A DNA stretch of 39,818 nt from Alysiella crassa DSM 2578. GTDB lineage: Bacteria > Pseudomonadota > Gammaproteobacteria > Burkholderiales > Neisseriaceae. Shown here in pieces: positions 8,403 through 16,884 of the stretch (position 1 is the stretch's first letter; each line of letters starts with the position of its first letter). Location of the stretch: assembly GCF_000745955.1 (NCBI RefSeq), contig NZ_JQKH01000013.1:1-39818 (forward strand), given 5' to 3'. The position numbers and the translations under genes were made by a program. The notes under the pieces were generated by a model. That model was not told where the DNA came from, searched no databases, and saw only the letters and a program-made list of their open reading frames with translations.

Positions 8403-8528
8403 ATGACACAAAAATTAACCCATTCTATTCGAAATACTTTAAAAATTTCATCACCTACATTAGATGTGATTAATAAACTGACTACAGTTGTTCCATCAGT
8501 ATATTATAATAATGCATATAATGAATAA
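8403..8528 (+). CDS. Small AT-rich ORF, 41 residues, unknown
   Basis: Starts ATG at 8403, about ten bases after AGGAAC. It encodes 41 residues beginning MTQKLTHSIRN and ending in TAA at 8526. Its last eight bases overlap the next ORF (ATG 8521), which is in another frame. Either the two are translationally coupled or they are halves of one gene split by a frameshift. No signal peptide or membrane helix is evident, and I know no family for it. Confidence 0.4.
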   Translation: MTQKLTHSIRNTLKISSPTLDVINKLTTVVPSVYYNNAYNE

Positions 8529-8790
8529 TACAAAGTATAATATATCTGAAATTTATTCTGTTGCAGAGCCATTGTTCCGCCAAAATCTTGAATTGACAGT
8601 TTCCAATGCGTTATTTAATCAGTCATCAGATGTTGTGAATATTAGAGAAATGAGAGATGTTCCAACAGCTCATGGTTTGATACAAGCAATGGCAGCATTT
8701 GGTACTGAAGGACAGTCTGTACAGGAAATATCGGTTAATACACAAAATTATCCATTAGTCCATAATAATGTATTTACGACAAGTGCATAA
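8521..8790 (+). CDS. Small ORF, 89 residues, unknown; may continue the preceding ORF
   Basis: From ATG 8521 it encodes 89 residues with balanced composition and the look of a real protein (SEIYSVAEPLF, then REMRDVPTAHGLIQAMAAFG). There is no ribosome site of its own, and its start overlaps the end of the previous ORF, consistent with coupling or with a broken single gene of about 127 residues. It ends just before a DUS-tipped repeat. No family recognised. Confidence 0.5.
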   Translation: MNNTKYNISEIYSVAEPLFRQNLELTVSNALFNQSSDVVNIREMRDVPTAHGLIQAMAAFGTEGQSVQEISVNTQNYPLVHNNVFTTSA

Positions 8791-8795
8791 TGGGT

Positions 8796-8928
8796 TTCAG
8801 GCTGCCTGAAAATACACGATAAACAAATGTAGGGTGTGTATTACGCACCGCATTTCTCAATTATTTGAATGATTTGGTGCGTGGTACGCACCCTACAATG
8901 GATGGTGTAATTTGCAGGCAGCCTGAAA
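8796..8928. repeat. DUS-tipped nested inverted repeat, copy 3
   Basis: Begins at a DUS (8796), ends at a DUS (8928), and contains GTAGGGTGTGTATTACGCACC and GGTGCGTGGTACGCACCCTAC as the inner inverted pair. The outer TACACGATAA is kept only on the left. Confidence 0.7.
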
Positions 8929-8968
8929 CCAAATTTAAATCAAAAACAAATTATTTAGGAATACGCAA

Positions 8969-9418
8969 ATGACGCAAGAAACCGCATTGGGCGCAGCTTT
9001 GAAACAAGCCGTACAAAACATGAGCAAACGCCAACAAACGGAACTTATCGCCGATTATATTTACAAAAAATTTGATGTATTTAGCAAATTCAAGCCTTTA
9101 GCGGTGGGAATTGAGCAAGAATTGGTGGCAGCCTTGCCGCAATTTGACGCGGAATTGATTAAACGCGTGTTGTTCAATCATTGTCGCCGTCCGAAATATT
9201 TGAAATCGGTGGCGCGTGGCGGCAAGCGTTTTAATTTGGCGGGACGTTTTCAAGGCGAAGTGTCGGCAGAAGAACAACAATTGGCGTTGTCCAATCCCAG
9301 CGTAAAAGAAGCTCTGGAAAAACAAGCCGCTAAACGCGCCGAACACGCCGCGAAAAAAGCCACCGAAAACCAAGAAGCCACCAATAACACACAGCCTGAA
9401 AACACGGCGACAGAATAA
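8969..9418 (+). CDS. proQ: ProQ/FinO-domain RNA chaperone
   Basis: A 149-residue minimal ProQ, a global binder of structured sRNAs and mRNA 3' ends, as described for the Neisseria homologue. The FinO domain spans about residues 25-100 and includes KFKPLAVGIEQELV and the basic surface HCRRPKYLKSVARGGKRFNLAGR. The C-terminal tail (about 105-149) is charged and alanine-rich and lacks the Tudor-like domain of E. coli ProQ. The ribosome site is weak (AGGAATACGCAA). The secreted cyclophilin follows after 14 bases, so they are probably in one operon. Confidence 0.9.
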   Translation: MTQETALGAALKQAVQNMSKRQQTELIADYIYKKFDVFSKFKPLAVGIEQELVAALPQFDAELIKRVLFNHCRRPKYLKSVARGGKRFNLAGRFQGEVSAEEQQLALSNPSVKEALEKQAAKRAEHAAKKATENQEATNNTQPENTATE

Positions 9419-9432
9419 TTAAGGATAATCTG

Positions 9433-9996
9433 ATGAAATTAAAAACTTTTGTTTTGGCAACTTTACTGGCGGCAGGCAGCCTGAACGCGCAAGCACAAAC
9501 CCGTGTTTTAATGGAAACCAGCGCGGGCAATATTGAATTGTTGTTGGACGAGCAAAAAGCCCCGAAAACGGTGGCGAATTTTGTGCAATATGTGAATAAG
9601 GGTTTCTATAATCAAACGATTTTTCATCGCGTGATTGATGGTTTTATGATTCAAGGCGGTGGTTTTACCAGCGATATGGTGCAAAAACCCACCGCGCCCG
9701 CCATTGAAAACGAAGCAAACAATGGTTTGAAAAACGAAGTTGGCACAATTGCAATGGCGCGCACAGGCGACCCACATTCGGCAACCAGCCAGTTTTTTAT
9801 TAATGTAAACAATAATAAGCCTTTGGATTATACCAGTAGCACTATGCAGGGTTATGGTTATGCCGTGTTTGGTAAAGTGAGTAAGGGTATGGACGTGGTC
9901 AATCAAATTGCTCGCACGCGCACCACTATGCGTTTAATGCATCAAGATGTGCCTGTGAAACCGATTGTGATTAAAAGCGTAAAAATCATTAAATAA
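9433..9996 (+). CDS. ppiA: Periplasmic peptidyl-prolyl cis-trans isomerase, cyclophilin type
   Basis: Catalyses proline isomerisation during folding of exported proteins. The 187 residues comprise a signal peptide of about 21 residues (ending AQA) and a complete cyclophilin domain: FHRVIDGFMIQGGG near residue 56, ARTGDPHSATSQFFIN near 111, and VFGKVSKGMDVV near 145. The signal-peptide h-region runs into a DUS that encodes GSLN just before the cleavage site. A good AAGGA ribosome site precedes ATG 9433. It lies downstream of proQ and upstream of a glutaredoxin-like gene, separated from the latter by a DUS hairpin. Confidence 0.93.
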   Translation: MKLKTFVLATLLAAGSLNAQAQTRVLMETSAGNIELLLDEQKAPKTVANFVQYVNKGFYNQTIFHRVIDGFMIQGGGFTSDMVQKPTAPAIENEANNGLKNEVGTIAMARTGDPHSATSQFFINVNNNKPLDYTSSTMQGYGYAVFGKVSKGMDVVNQIARTRTTMRLMHQDVPVKPIVIKSVKIIK

Positions 9997-10014
9997 TCAA
10001 TTAATTCATTATTT

Positions 10015-10044
10015 AGGCAGCCTGAAATGGTTTTCAGGCTGCCT
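10015..10044 (+). terminator. DUS-pair hairpin after the cyclophilin gene
   Basis: A 12-bp stem of inverted DUS with a 6-base loop. No T run follows, so termination may be partial. It stands 24 bases before the glutaredoxin-like gene. Confidence 0.55.
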
Positions 10045-10067
10045 GAATATTGGGGGAAAGGATAATA

Positions 10068-10304
10068 ATGAAACTGACCTTAATGTTTCGTGAATACTGC
10101 GGCTTGTGCCACGATATGCGTAACCAATTGCAGCCGTATCAAGCGGAATTTGGTTTTGAATTGGAGATTGTGGAAATTGATGATTTTCCAGATTTGGAAT
10201 TAAAATACAATGAATTAGTTCCTGTGTTGTTACACGGTGAACATGAGATTTGTCATTGGCATTTAGATGAACAGGCTTTGCGTGATTATTTGCAGGCAGC
10301 CTGA
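10068..10304 (+). CDS. Glutaredoxin-like thiol protein
   Basis: A 78-residue thioredoxin-fold protein of the glutaredoxin-like (DUF836/YruB) type. It starts MKLTLMFREYCGLCHDM with a CGLC redox pair (Cys11, Cys14), and the cis-proline lies in ELVPVLLHG. ATG 10068 is chosen because AAAGGA lies six bases before it. The last codons CAG GCA GCC TGA form a DUS, which gives the Gln-Ala-Ala C terminus and the stop. The substrate is unknown. A strong bidirectional terminator follows at once. Confidence 0.85.
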   Translation: MKLTLMFREYCGLCHDMRNQLQPYQAEFGFELEIVEIDDFPDLELKYNELVPVLLHGEHEICHWHLDEQALRDYLQAA

Positions 10305-10352
10305 AAAATTATCCGCCCTTAAAGTCATATTTTAAGGGCGGATAATTTTTTA
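10305..10352. terminator. Strong bidirectional terminator
   Basis: AAAATTATCCGCCCTTAAA and TTTAAGGGCGGATAATTTT form a stem of about 19 bp around a loop of a few bases, with A and T runs at either end. It serves the glutaredoxin-like gene on the plus strand and the penicillin-binding peptidase on the minus strand. Confidence 0.9.
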
Positions 10353-10358
10353 ATTAAA

Positions 10359-11492
10359 TCAAAGTGGTGTCTGATGAATCATGGTGCTTAAAGTGCGTGC
10401 GTCATTCACGCGGCTGCTGCTGCTGGTTGAACCCAACACCACAATCACCACAGGCTCTGTACCCATTTGGGCTTGTAAAACCATAGAGCGACCTGCTTCT
10501 TTGATGTAACCCGTTTTTTGCAAGCTGATGTCCCATGAGCCTTCGCGCACCAAAGAATTGGTGTTTTTAAAGGTTTGCATGCGACCTGCGCTGGTGTACA
10601 CCTGTCCGTAGTTAGACGTGCTTAAGCTGCGGATTTGTGGGTATTTATTGGCGGCGCGTACCATCACGCTCAAATCACGCGCGGTGGACACATTGCGTGG
10701 GTCTAAACCAGTTGGCTCGTAAAAACGGCTGTTGTTCATGCCCAAGCTGCGCGCTTTGGCGTTCATTGCCGCGACAAACGCTGGCATACCCCCTGGGTAG
10801 GTGCGACCCAACGCGTGAATGGCGCGGTTTTCGCTGCTCATCAAGCCCAAATGCAGCAATTCGCCACGCGTTAAAGTCGTGCCAATGGATAATCGGCTGC
10901 CTGTGCCTTTCAAGCGGTCAATTTCATCGGCGGTGATGGTAATGTCTTCATACATATTCAATTTGGCGTCCAACAAAACCATTGCCGACATCAATTTGGA
11001 GATAGACGCAATCGGGCGCACCGTATCCATATTTTTTTGATACAAAATTTTGCCCGTATTCGCATTCATCACCAAAGCAGAACGCGCATTCAAAAATGGC
11101 GCATAGCTATACGAAGACGAAATCGGTGCAGAAGCTGGGCTGCCTGAATTCACAATAAAATTGCGTTCTGTTACCGCGCCAAAATTGGTGTTGCTAATGG
11201 GTTTGGCGGCGGTGTTGCCCACAAAATCGTATTGCATATTTTGTTGCTGGAATGAGTTGGTTGTGGGCAGGAAATTGCCGCCATTATTGACGGGGGTAAT
11301 GGTTTGTGCGCTGCGGTTGGCAATTTCGCGAATGGGGTCATCGGCGGCTTTGCTGTCCGCATTCATGCTTGGGAAGTTTTGATTTAAAAACTGCCCCAAT
11401 TCGTCTTCGGTGGTTTCCGCCAAAGCGGGGGCGGCTAAACCGAGCGACAGTGTGCTGATTAAAAAATGGTGTTTAATGTGTTTAATTGCCAT
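10359..11492 (-). CDS. pbpG: D-alanyl-D-alanine endopeptidase / carboxypeptidase, PBP7-like (family S11)
   Basis: A periplasmic low-molecular-weight penicillin-binding protein that trims peptidoglycan cross-links. The 377 residues start with a signal peptide cleaved after APALA (about residue 25). A Gln/Asn/Ser-rich region of unknown role follows to about 130, then the serine-peptidase domain with SISK (Ser163, Lys166), SEN (221-223) and KTG (327-329). All catalytic motifs are intact. There is no C-terminal amphipathic anchor of the DacA type, which favours the PBP7 group. An AGGAAGC ribosome site precedes ATG 11492. It is divergent from the nitroreductase at 11788. Confidence 0.9.
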   Translation of the reverse strand: MAIKHIKHHFLISTLSLGLAAPALAETTEDELGQFLNQNFPSMNADSKAADDPIREIANRSAQTITPVNNGGNFLPTTNSFQQQNMQYDFVGNTAAKPISNTNFGAVTERNFIVNSGSPASAPISSSYSYAPFLNARSALVMNANTGKILYQKNMDTVRPIASISKLMSAMVLLDAKLNMYEDITITADEIDRLKGTGSRLSIGTTLTRGELLHLGLMSSENRAIHALGRTYPGGMPAFVAAMNAKARSLGMNNSRFYEPTGLDPRNVSTARDLSVMVRAANKYPQIRSLSTSNYGQVYTSAGRMQTFKNTNSLVREGSWDISLQKTGYIKEAGRSMVLQAQMGTEPVVIVVLGSTSSSSRVNDARTLSTMIHQTPL

Positions 11493-11787
11493 AATGCTTC
11501 CTGTGAAAAAAAAAGTTAAATTGAGAATTGTTTTAGATGGAATGCTTTGTTATTTAACATGAAAACCAGCTATGACTTTATCATAACATTTTCGCATTTT
11601 TGCTTAAAGACGGAGACGGTAAAAATTGCCAAAATCCGTGAAAATTTTACAATTTCCCACCTTTTCAGGCAGCCTGAAGGTGGTTTGTTCTTATTGGGAA
11701 ACGTGATTTTTCGTTGAATTAGGGTATCATTTTGTAATTAATTCAGTATAATGCGTGTTTTGACTCCAACCGAATAGGAAAACCAAA
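11493..11787. other. Divergent intergenic region between pbpG and the nitroreductase
   Basis: These 295 bases hold no gene. One DUS 15-mer sits at 11665-11679. A plus-strand TATAAT lies at 11747-11752, 35 bases before the nitroreductase start, but without a convincing -35. On the minus strand TATGAT near 11575 may be the pbpG -10 box. A run of nine A lies just upstream of pbpG (about 11506-11514). Confidence 0.5.
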
Positions 11788-12393
11788 ATGTCTGTACAAA
11801 CTTTGCAACAAGCAGCCGAAACACGCCGTTCATTGTATGTGTTGAATAAAGAATTGCCTGTGTCCACCGATGACATCGTGCAAATCGTGGAACATGCGGT
11901 GAAATACACGCCATCTTCGTTTAATTCGCAATCCACGCGCACGGTGGTGTTGTTTGGCGCGGAACACGAGAAATTGTGGGACATCGCCATCAATGAATTG
12001 CGTAAAATTGTGTCTGCCGAAAAATTTGAACCAACTGAAAGCAAATTAAATATGTTCAAAGCCGCCGCAGGCAGCGTGTTGTTTTTTGAAGACCAAACCG
12101 TGATTGAAAGTTTGCAAGCGCAATTCCCACCGTATGCAGGCAATTTCCCCGTGTGGGCTGACCACGCAGACGCGATGGTGCAATATGCCATTTGGACAAC
12201 TTTGGCAGCGGCGGGTGTCGGCGCGAATTTGCAGCACTATAATCCTGTGATTGACGAAGAAGTGGCGAAAACTTGGGGCATTCCAGCCAATTGGACTTTA
12301 CGCGCACAATTGGTGTTTGGCGGCATTGGCGCACCTGCTGGCGAGAAAACGTTTGTGGCGTTGGAAGAGCGTTTGAAAGTTTATGGTAATTAA
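11788..12393 (+). CDS. Nitroreductase family protein, Frm2/Hbn1-like
   Basis: A 201-residue FMN-dependent oxidoreductase of the nitroreductase fold. It opens MSVQTLQQAAETRRSLYVLN, with the conserved flavin-phosphate arginine region (TRRS), then KYTPSSFNSQSTRTVVL (the S-x-N-x-Q flavin motif), and a C-terminal GGIGAPAGEKTF. The length and the YTPSSFNSQS form point to the Frm2/Hbn1-like subgroup rather than NfsA or NfsB. The physiological substrate is unknown. The gene stands alone between divergent pbpG and convergent dinG and ends at a DUS-pair terminator. Confidence 0.88.
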   Translation: MSVQTLQQAAETRRSLYVLNKELPVSTDDIVQIVEHAVKYTPSSFNSQSTRTVVLFGAEHEKLWDIAINELRKIVSAEKFEPTESKLNMFKAAAGSVLFFEDQTVIESLQAQFPPYAGNFPVWADHADAMVQYAIWTTLAAAGVGANLQHYNPVIDEEVAKTWGIPANWTLRAQLVFGGIGAPAGEKTFVALEERLKVYGN

Positions 12394-12408
12394 TATTTTA
12401 TAAAATTA

Positions 12409-12441
12409 AGGCAGCCTGAAACCTTTTCAGGCTGCCTTTTG
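12409..12441. terminator. DUS-pair terminator between the nitroreductase and dinG
   Basis: A 12-bp inverted DUS stem with loop ACCTT, followed by TTTTG on the plus strand. It separates two convergent genes. Confidence 0.8.
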
Positions 12442-12442
12442 A

Positions 12443-14590
12443 TTACCCAATTCGCCGAAATGGTGGCAAACACGCCAACATTTGTTGCCCATAACGCTGG
12501 GTTTTCACCCGATTATCCAAAATGGTAACGCGCCCATAATCGCGTTCGGTGCGAATCAGTCGCCCCACCGCCTGAATCAGTTTAATGCTGGCTTCTGGTA
12601 CGGTGATTTCAATAAAAGGCTTGCCGCCGCGCTGCTCAATCCAACGGCTTTGGGTTTTTTCAATCGGATTGTCGGGCATGGAGAACGGCAGTTTTACAAT
12701 AATCACATGCACACACGCTTCATGCGGCAAATCCAAACCTTCGGCAAAACTGTCTAAACCAAAAATAATGCTTGGTTTGCCATCTTTTAGGGCTTGATAA
12801 TGCGATTCCAAAATGGCAGCTTTGGACTGTTCGCCCTGAATCAAAACATAGGGCAACAAATGTTCAGGCAGCCTGAACGCGACTTCCGTCATCTGTTTGC
12901 GCGATGTGAACAGCACCAATGTGCCAATTGCCGCCGTCTCGTCAATCAATTTGGGCAACCATTCCACCACTTCATTGGTATGGGCGGCTGGGTCTTTGGG
13001 GCTGGCGGCGAGTGGCGGAATGTACAATTCACCTTGTTCGGCAAAATTAAACGGGCTTTGTAGCGCGAGCGTGGTGGTTTCAGGCAGCCATGATAAACCT
13101 GTTTGGTTGAGCAACATATTGAAATTGCCCAAACTTTGCAGCGTTGCCGAAGTCAAAACCGCGCCCGCCGCCCGCCGCCACAAACCATTTGCCAACATTG
13201 TCGCGCCACTAATCGGGCTGGCGTGGAAGGTGTAATCTAATTTGTCGTCTAATTTGCGGCTAATCCATTTGGCTAAAGGCGGCTCTTTTTCATCTGTGCG
13301 GACTTGCGCCAATTGCGACCACACGGCTTCTATTTGTTCGGCGCGTGCGACAAAAATGCCCAATTCGGTGGACAATTGGTCAATGTGCAGGCTGTCTGAA
13401 TCGCGTTCGCGGCGTGATTGGGATAGGGCTTCATTTAAACCATTGATGTGGCGCAATAAACTGCTGGCGGCGATTTGGGTATTGTGTACCAAAGTTGCCA
13501 AAGATTCGGGAATATTGCCATCTTGCCACAGCCATACGGCTTCGTGTTCACGTTCACTTTCGCGCAATTGCGGTTCATCTTGTAAATAAAATTGCCATTC
13601 ATGCAAACTGTCCAGCAAGGCGGTGGCGGCTTCGTCTGCCAAATTGGCTAATTCTACTTTATCGCAGACCCGTGCAATTTTTTGGGTCATATCGGGCAAT
13701 TTTTCCAACGTCCAAATGGCTTGTTGCCAAGAATGTTCGGCGGCAAATTGGCTCAAGGCTTTTTTGGGCAAATGGTGGGCTTCGTCTATGCAATAAAAAC
13801 TGTTTTCGGGGGCGGGCAAAATCACGCCGCCGCCCATGCTGATGTCTGCCAACAATAAATCGTGGTTGCACACCACCACATCTACCGTTTCCAACACATC
13901 ACGAGCCAAGAAAAAGGGGCATTCGGGGCGATTGGGGCAAGCATTTTTCAGGCAGCCGTGTCGGTCGTTGGTGATTTTAAACCAGAGATTATCGTCAATT
14001 TTTTCCGCCCAAGTGTCGCGGTCGCCGTTGAATTCACGTTTGGCGAATTGTGTTGCCATTTGCGTGAGCGTGTCCAATTCGTCTTGACGGGGTTTGCTGT
14101 CCCACAGATAAGCGGGGACGGGGGCTTCGTCTATGCCCAATAAGGTTTGTTGTGCAAATCCTTGTGTTAATTGATACAATTTATACGGACACACATACCG
14201 CCCACGCCCTTTTGCCAACGCAAAACTCATTTCTAAACCGCTATGCGCTACCACAAACGGCAAATCGCGCCCCACCAATTGCTCTTGCAAAGCGATGGTC
14301 GCGCTGGAAACAATCAGGCGTTTGCCACGCGTTTGCGCCATAATGCCGCCTGCCAGCAAATACGCCAAACTTTTGCCCACGCCCGTAGGACCTTCAATCA
14401 CGGCAATGCTTTCGCCATTACGTTCAGGGGGTGTGTCGCTGCCTTCGGCGCGTGTGAGGGTGCGCGAAAAGGCGTTGGCGATGGCGGCAATCATTTCGCG
14501 TTGCGCGGGGCGGGGGCGGAATTGGGGGAGATTTTTGGAAATCGTGCGATAGTGGTCGCTGATGGCGTTTTTTTCTAGCTCGGTAAGCAT
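12443..14590 (-). CDS. dinG: ATP-dependent DNA helicase DinG
   Basis: A 715-residue 5'-3' superfamily 2 helicase of the XPD/Rad3 group that resolves R-loops and damaged forks. Motifs in order: Walker A EGPTGVGKS (Lys73); four iron-sulfur cysteines at 134, 213, 218 and 224; DEAH at 269-272; SATL near 480; and motif VI QAVGRLIRTERD near 685. The Fe-S cluster is therefore predicted intact. The sequence carries a DUS at 12864 and truncated matches near 13078 and 13948. The start codon ATG 14590 lies within a DUS upstream region, and no strong ribosome site is seen. It is divergent from the two-component system at 14650. Confidence 0.95.
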   Translation of the reverse strand: MLTELEKNAISDHYRTISKNLPQFRPRPAQREMIAAIANAFSRTLTRAEGSDTPPERNGESIAVIEGPTGVGKSLAYLLAGGIMAQTRGKRLIVSSATIALQEQLVGRDLPFVVAHSGLEMSFALAKGRGRYVCPYKLYQLTQGFAQQTLLGIDEAPVPAYLWDSKPRQDELDTLTQMATQFAKREFNGDRDTWAEKIDDNLWFKITNDRHGCLKNACPNRPECPFFLARDVLETVDVVVCNHDLLLADISMGGGVILPAPENSFYCIDEAHHLPKKALSQFAAEHSWQQAIWTLEKLPDMTQKIARVCDKVELANLADEAATALLDSLHEWQFYLQDEPQLRESEREHEAVWLWQDGNIPESLATLVHNTQIAASSLLRHINGLNEALSQSRRERDSDSLHIDQLSTELGIFVARAEQIEAVWSQLAQVRTDEKEPPLAKWISRKLDDKLDYTFHASPISGATMLANGLWRRAAGAVLTSATLQSLGNFNMLLNQTGLSWLPETTTLALQSPFNFAEQGELYIPPLAASPKDPAAHTNEVVEWLPKLIDETAAIGTLVLFTSRKQMTEVAFRLPEHLLPYVLIQGEQSKAAILESHYQALKDGKPSIIFGLDSFAEGLDLPHEACVHVIIVKLPFSMPDNPIEKTQSRWIEQRGGKPFIEITVPEASIKLIQAVGRLIRTERDYGRVTILDNRVKTQRYGQQMLACLPPFRRIG

Positions 14591-14649
14591 TTCAGGCTGC
14601 CTGAAAATTGATGATAGGCGTATTTTAACAAAATATAAGTGGTCAAATT

Positions 14650-15324
14650 ATGCGAATTTTATTGATTGAAGACGACAAAATGATTGCCCAAGCCATTTCA
14701 GGCAGCCTGAAAGACATGGGCGAAGCGGTGGATTGGGTTAATCGCGGCAATTTGGCATTGTCGGCGGTGCAAACGCAAACTTATGATTTGATTTTATTGG
14801 ATTTGGGGCTGCCTGAACAAGACGGTTTGTCCGTGTTGAACACTTTGCGCGACAAAGGCTACAGTCTGCCCATTATCATCATCACGGCGCGAGACGATTT
14901 GGACAGCCGTTTGCGTGGATTAGACGGCGGCGCAGATGATTATTTGATTAAACCCTTTGATTTGGCAGAACTTCATGCGCGGATTCGCGCCATTGTGCGG
15001 CGACATCACGGCGTGGCAAACCCCAAACCCAGCAACGGCGTTTTGACTTTAGACCCGACCACTTACGAAGTCAGCATAGTCGGGCAGCCTGAAAAAATTT
15101 TATTGAGCAATAAAGAATTTGTGATTTTGCAAACTTTATTGTTACGTGCGGGCAAAATCCACTCACGCACCGAATTGGAAGACAAATTATACGGTTGGGG
15201 CGATGAAGTGGAAAGCAATGCGGTGGATTACCTGATTCACGCCTTACGCAAAAAAATCGGCAAAGAGCATATTCAAAATGTGCGTGGGGTAGGGTGGTTG
15301 GTGCGTAAAGATGTGAACGCGTAA
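14650..15324 (+). CDS. Two-component response regulator, OmpR/PhoB family
   Basis: A 224-residue DNA-binding regulator. The receiver domain (1-115) has the acidic pair Asp8/Asp9, the phospho-acceptor Asp51 (LILLDLGLP), Thr79 and Lys101. A winged helix-turn-helix effector domain follows (about 130-220, ending NVRGVGWLVRK). It is closest in feel to the QseB/PmrA group. Residues 17-21 (SGSLK) in the first receiver helix are encoded by a DUS, so the uptake signal has been absorbed into a conserved fold. The kinase gene starts at the base after its stop codon, which implies translational coupling. Confidence 0.93.
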   Translation: MRILLIEDDKMIAQAISGSLKDMGEAVDWVNRGNLALSAVQTQTYDLILLDLGLPEQDGLSVLNTLRDKGYSLPIIIITARDDLDSRLRGLDGGADDYLIKPFDLAELHARIRAIVRRHHGVANPKPSNGVLTLDPTTYEVSIVGQPEKILLSNKEFVILQTLLLRAGKIHSRTELEDKLYGWGDEVESNAVDYLIHALRKKIGKEHIQNVRGVGWLVRKDVNA

Positions 15325-16665
15325 ATGTCAGGCAGCCTGAAAATGATTTCCCTAAAAAATGCCATCATGAAATCCAAATTAACTTCCATTCAAGCTCAAT
15401 TAAATCGTGCGTTTATTCTGATTTCTCTGCCGTTTGCGGTGCTGGCGGCGGCGGTGTCGTTTGCCCAAACCTATTATGAAACCAATGAATTTCAAGACAA
15501 TTTACTCAAACAAGCCGCCCAATACACCACACCCCACACCCCCATCACCCACGATGACGACCCCGATGATGACGATGAAGATGAAGCCACTATTTACACC
15601 GAATTTTCATCTTCATCACTACAGAATAATTTAAATTTACAAGAATTATCAGTTGGTTATCACACTATTCAGAAAAATGGCGACAGCTACCGCGTGTATG
15701 TGCGCCAAACCGAGCGCGGGCGCGTGGCGGTGTGGCAAAACAATGAGCAGCGCAATCAATTGGCGATTCAATCCGCTTTGTTCAGTTCCTTGCCGCTATT
15801 GCTGCTGATACCCTTGTTTTCATGGGTGATTTGGCGGACGGTGCGGCGGACACTTGCGCCCATCGCTACGCTTTCAGGCAGCCTGAAAATGCGCCACGAA
15901 ACCGATTTAACCCCTTTGCCTACGGATAATATTCCCAAAGAAATTCAAGGATTTGTCCAATCCATTAATGATATGTTGGCACGAACTGAGCGTGTGATGC
16001 AGCAACAACAGCGTTTTATCGCCGATGCCGCGCACGAATTGCGTACCCCGATGGCGGCATTATCTATGCAAGCCGAGCGTTTGCAAGGGCAAAATTTGCC
16101 TACAAATTTAGCTGTGCAACTGTCTGATTTACAAAATATTATTCAACGCAATCGGCATTTATTGGAACAATTATTGCAACACGCCCGAGCGCAAGCCATT
16201 GAAAGTAAACGTGTTATTCAAATTATTGATATAAAAACTATTTTTCTGAGTGTTATTGAAACCCTATTGCCATTGGCGGAAGCGAAAGCGCAAGATTTGG
16301 GCGTGGCGAGTGAAGCCAATCCGCGTGTAGCGATGAATGAAATGGACGCATTTATCTTATTGAAAACATTGGTGGATAATGCGATACGCTACACGCCACA
16401 GGGCAGCCAAATTGACCTATCCGCGTATGAAACCACGCAACACATTGTTTTACAAGTGGAAGACAATGGCGGCGGCATTGCGGCGGCGGAACGCGAGCGT
16501 GTGTTGCAGCCCTTTTATCGGGTGCTGGGGACGGATGAGCAGGGTTCGGGCTTGGGTTTGGCGATTGCGGATACGATTGCGCGGCGATATGGCGGCTGGA
16601 TTGAATTGGGCGAGAGTGAGACATTTGGACAGGGTTTGCGGGTACGGATTTATTTACCGAAATGA
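15325..16665 (+). CDS. Sensor histidine kinase, QseC/PmrB-like
   Basis: Inner-membrane partner of the preceding regulator. Up to 446 residues: first membrane helix about 27-48, periplasmic loop 49-150, second helix about 152-170, HAMP linker, H-box AHELRTP (His237), N-box DNAIRYT (Asn352), G1 EDNGGG and G2 GSGLGLA (407-413). The loop contains a strikingly acidic run (residues 77-87, ten D/E out of eleven), a plausible cation-binding site. ATG 15325 touches the regulator's stop but begins with DUS-encoded SGSLK. ATG 15343 or 15367 may be the true start, and the latter gives a more typical kinase N terminus. A second DUS encodes SGSLK at 184-188 in the HAMP region. Confidence 0.92.
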   Translation: MSGSLKMISLKNAIMKSKLTSIQAQLNRAFILISLPFAVLAAAVSFAQTYYETNEFQDNLLKQAAQYTTPHTPITHDDDPDDDDEDEATIYTEFSSSSLQNNLNLQELSVGYHTIQKNGDSYRVYVRQTERGRVAVWQNNEQRNQLAIQSALFSSLPLLLLIPLFSWVIWRTVRRTLAPIATLSGSLKMRHETDLTPLPTDNIPKEIQGFVQSINDMLARTERVMQQQQRFIADAAHELRTPMAALSMQAERLQGQNLPTNLAVQLSDLQNIIQRNRHLLEQLLQHARAQAIESKRVIQIIDIKTIFLSVIETLLPLAEAKAQDLGVASEANPRVAMNEMDAFILLKTLVDNAIRYTPQGSQIDLSAYETTQHIVLQVEDNGGGIAAAERERVLQPFYRVLGTDEQGSGLGLAIADTIARRYGGWIELGESETFGQGLRVRIYLPK

Positions 16666-16804
16666 TTGGTTTAGTACACGTAAAAAAATAAGCCAAATAC
16701 GAAAAAGTCCAACCGTTTTATTGACAAAAAAATATTTCAGGCAGCCTGAAATTCAAAAACATTTTCATTTTAAAAGAATTTTGTAATTTCTTATTTTTAT
16801 TTGG

Positions 16805-16839
16805 CTTACTTTTCCAAAAAGTAAGTCGCCGCGCGGCGA
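16805..16839. repeat. Adjacent hairpins: CTTACTTTT stem and TCGCCGCGCGGCGA palindrome
   Basis: CTTACTTTT and AAAAGTAAG form a perfect 9-bp stem with a 3-base loop. It is followed directly by a perfect 14-base GC palindrome. The pair looks like a mobile or rearranged repeat joint. It does not follow the kinase gene closely enough to be its obvious terminator. Confidence 0.6.
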
Positions 16840-16884
16840 TAGAGCGCACGCTGTAGGCAAACTTTTATTTACCTGCTGTTGCAA

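Noticed and set aside
8403-8790. Resemblance of the two small ORFs to RebB-type R-body proteins
   Set aside because: Only a vague pattern (I-Y, N-A, N-Q) with the wrong spacing. No supporting neighbours.
12443-14590. DinG as a type IV CRISPR-associated helicase
   Set aside because: It has the full chromosomal DinG layout with Fe-S cysteines. No cas genes or spacer arrays are in the window.
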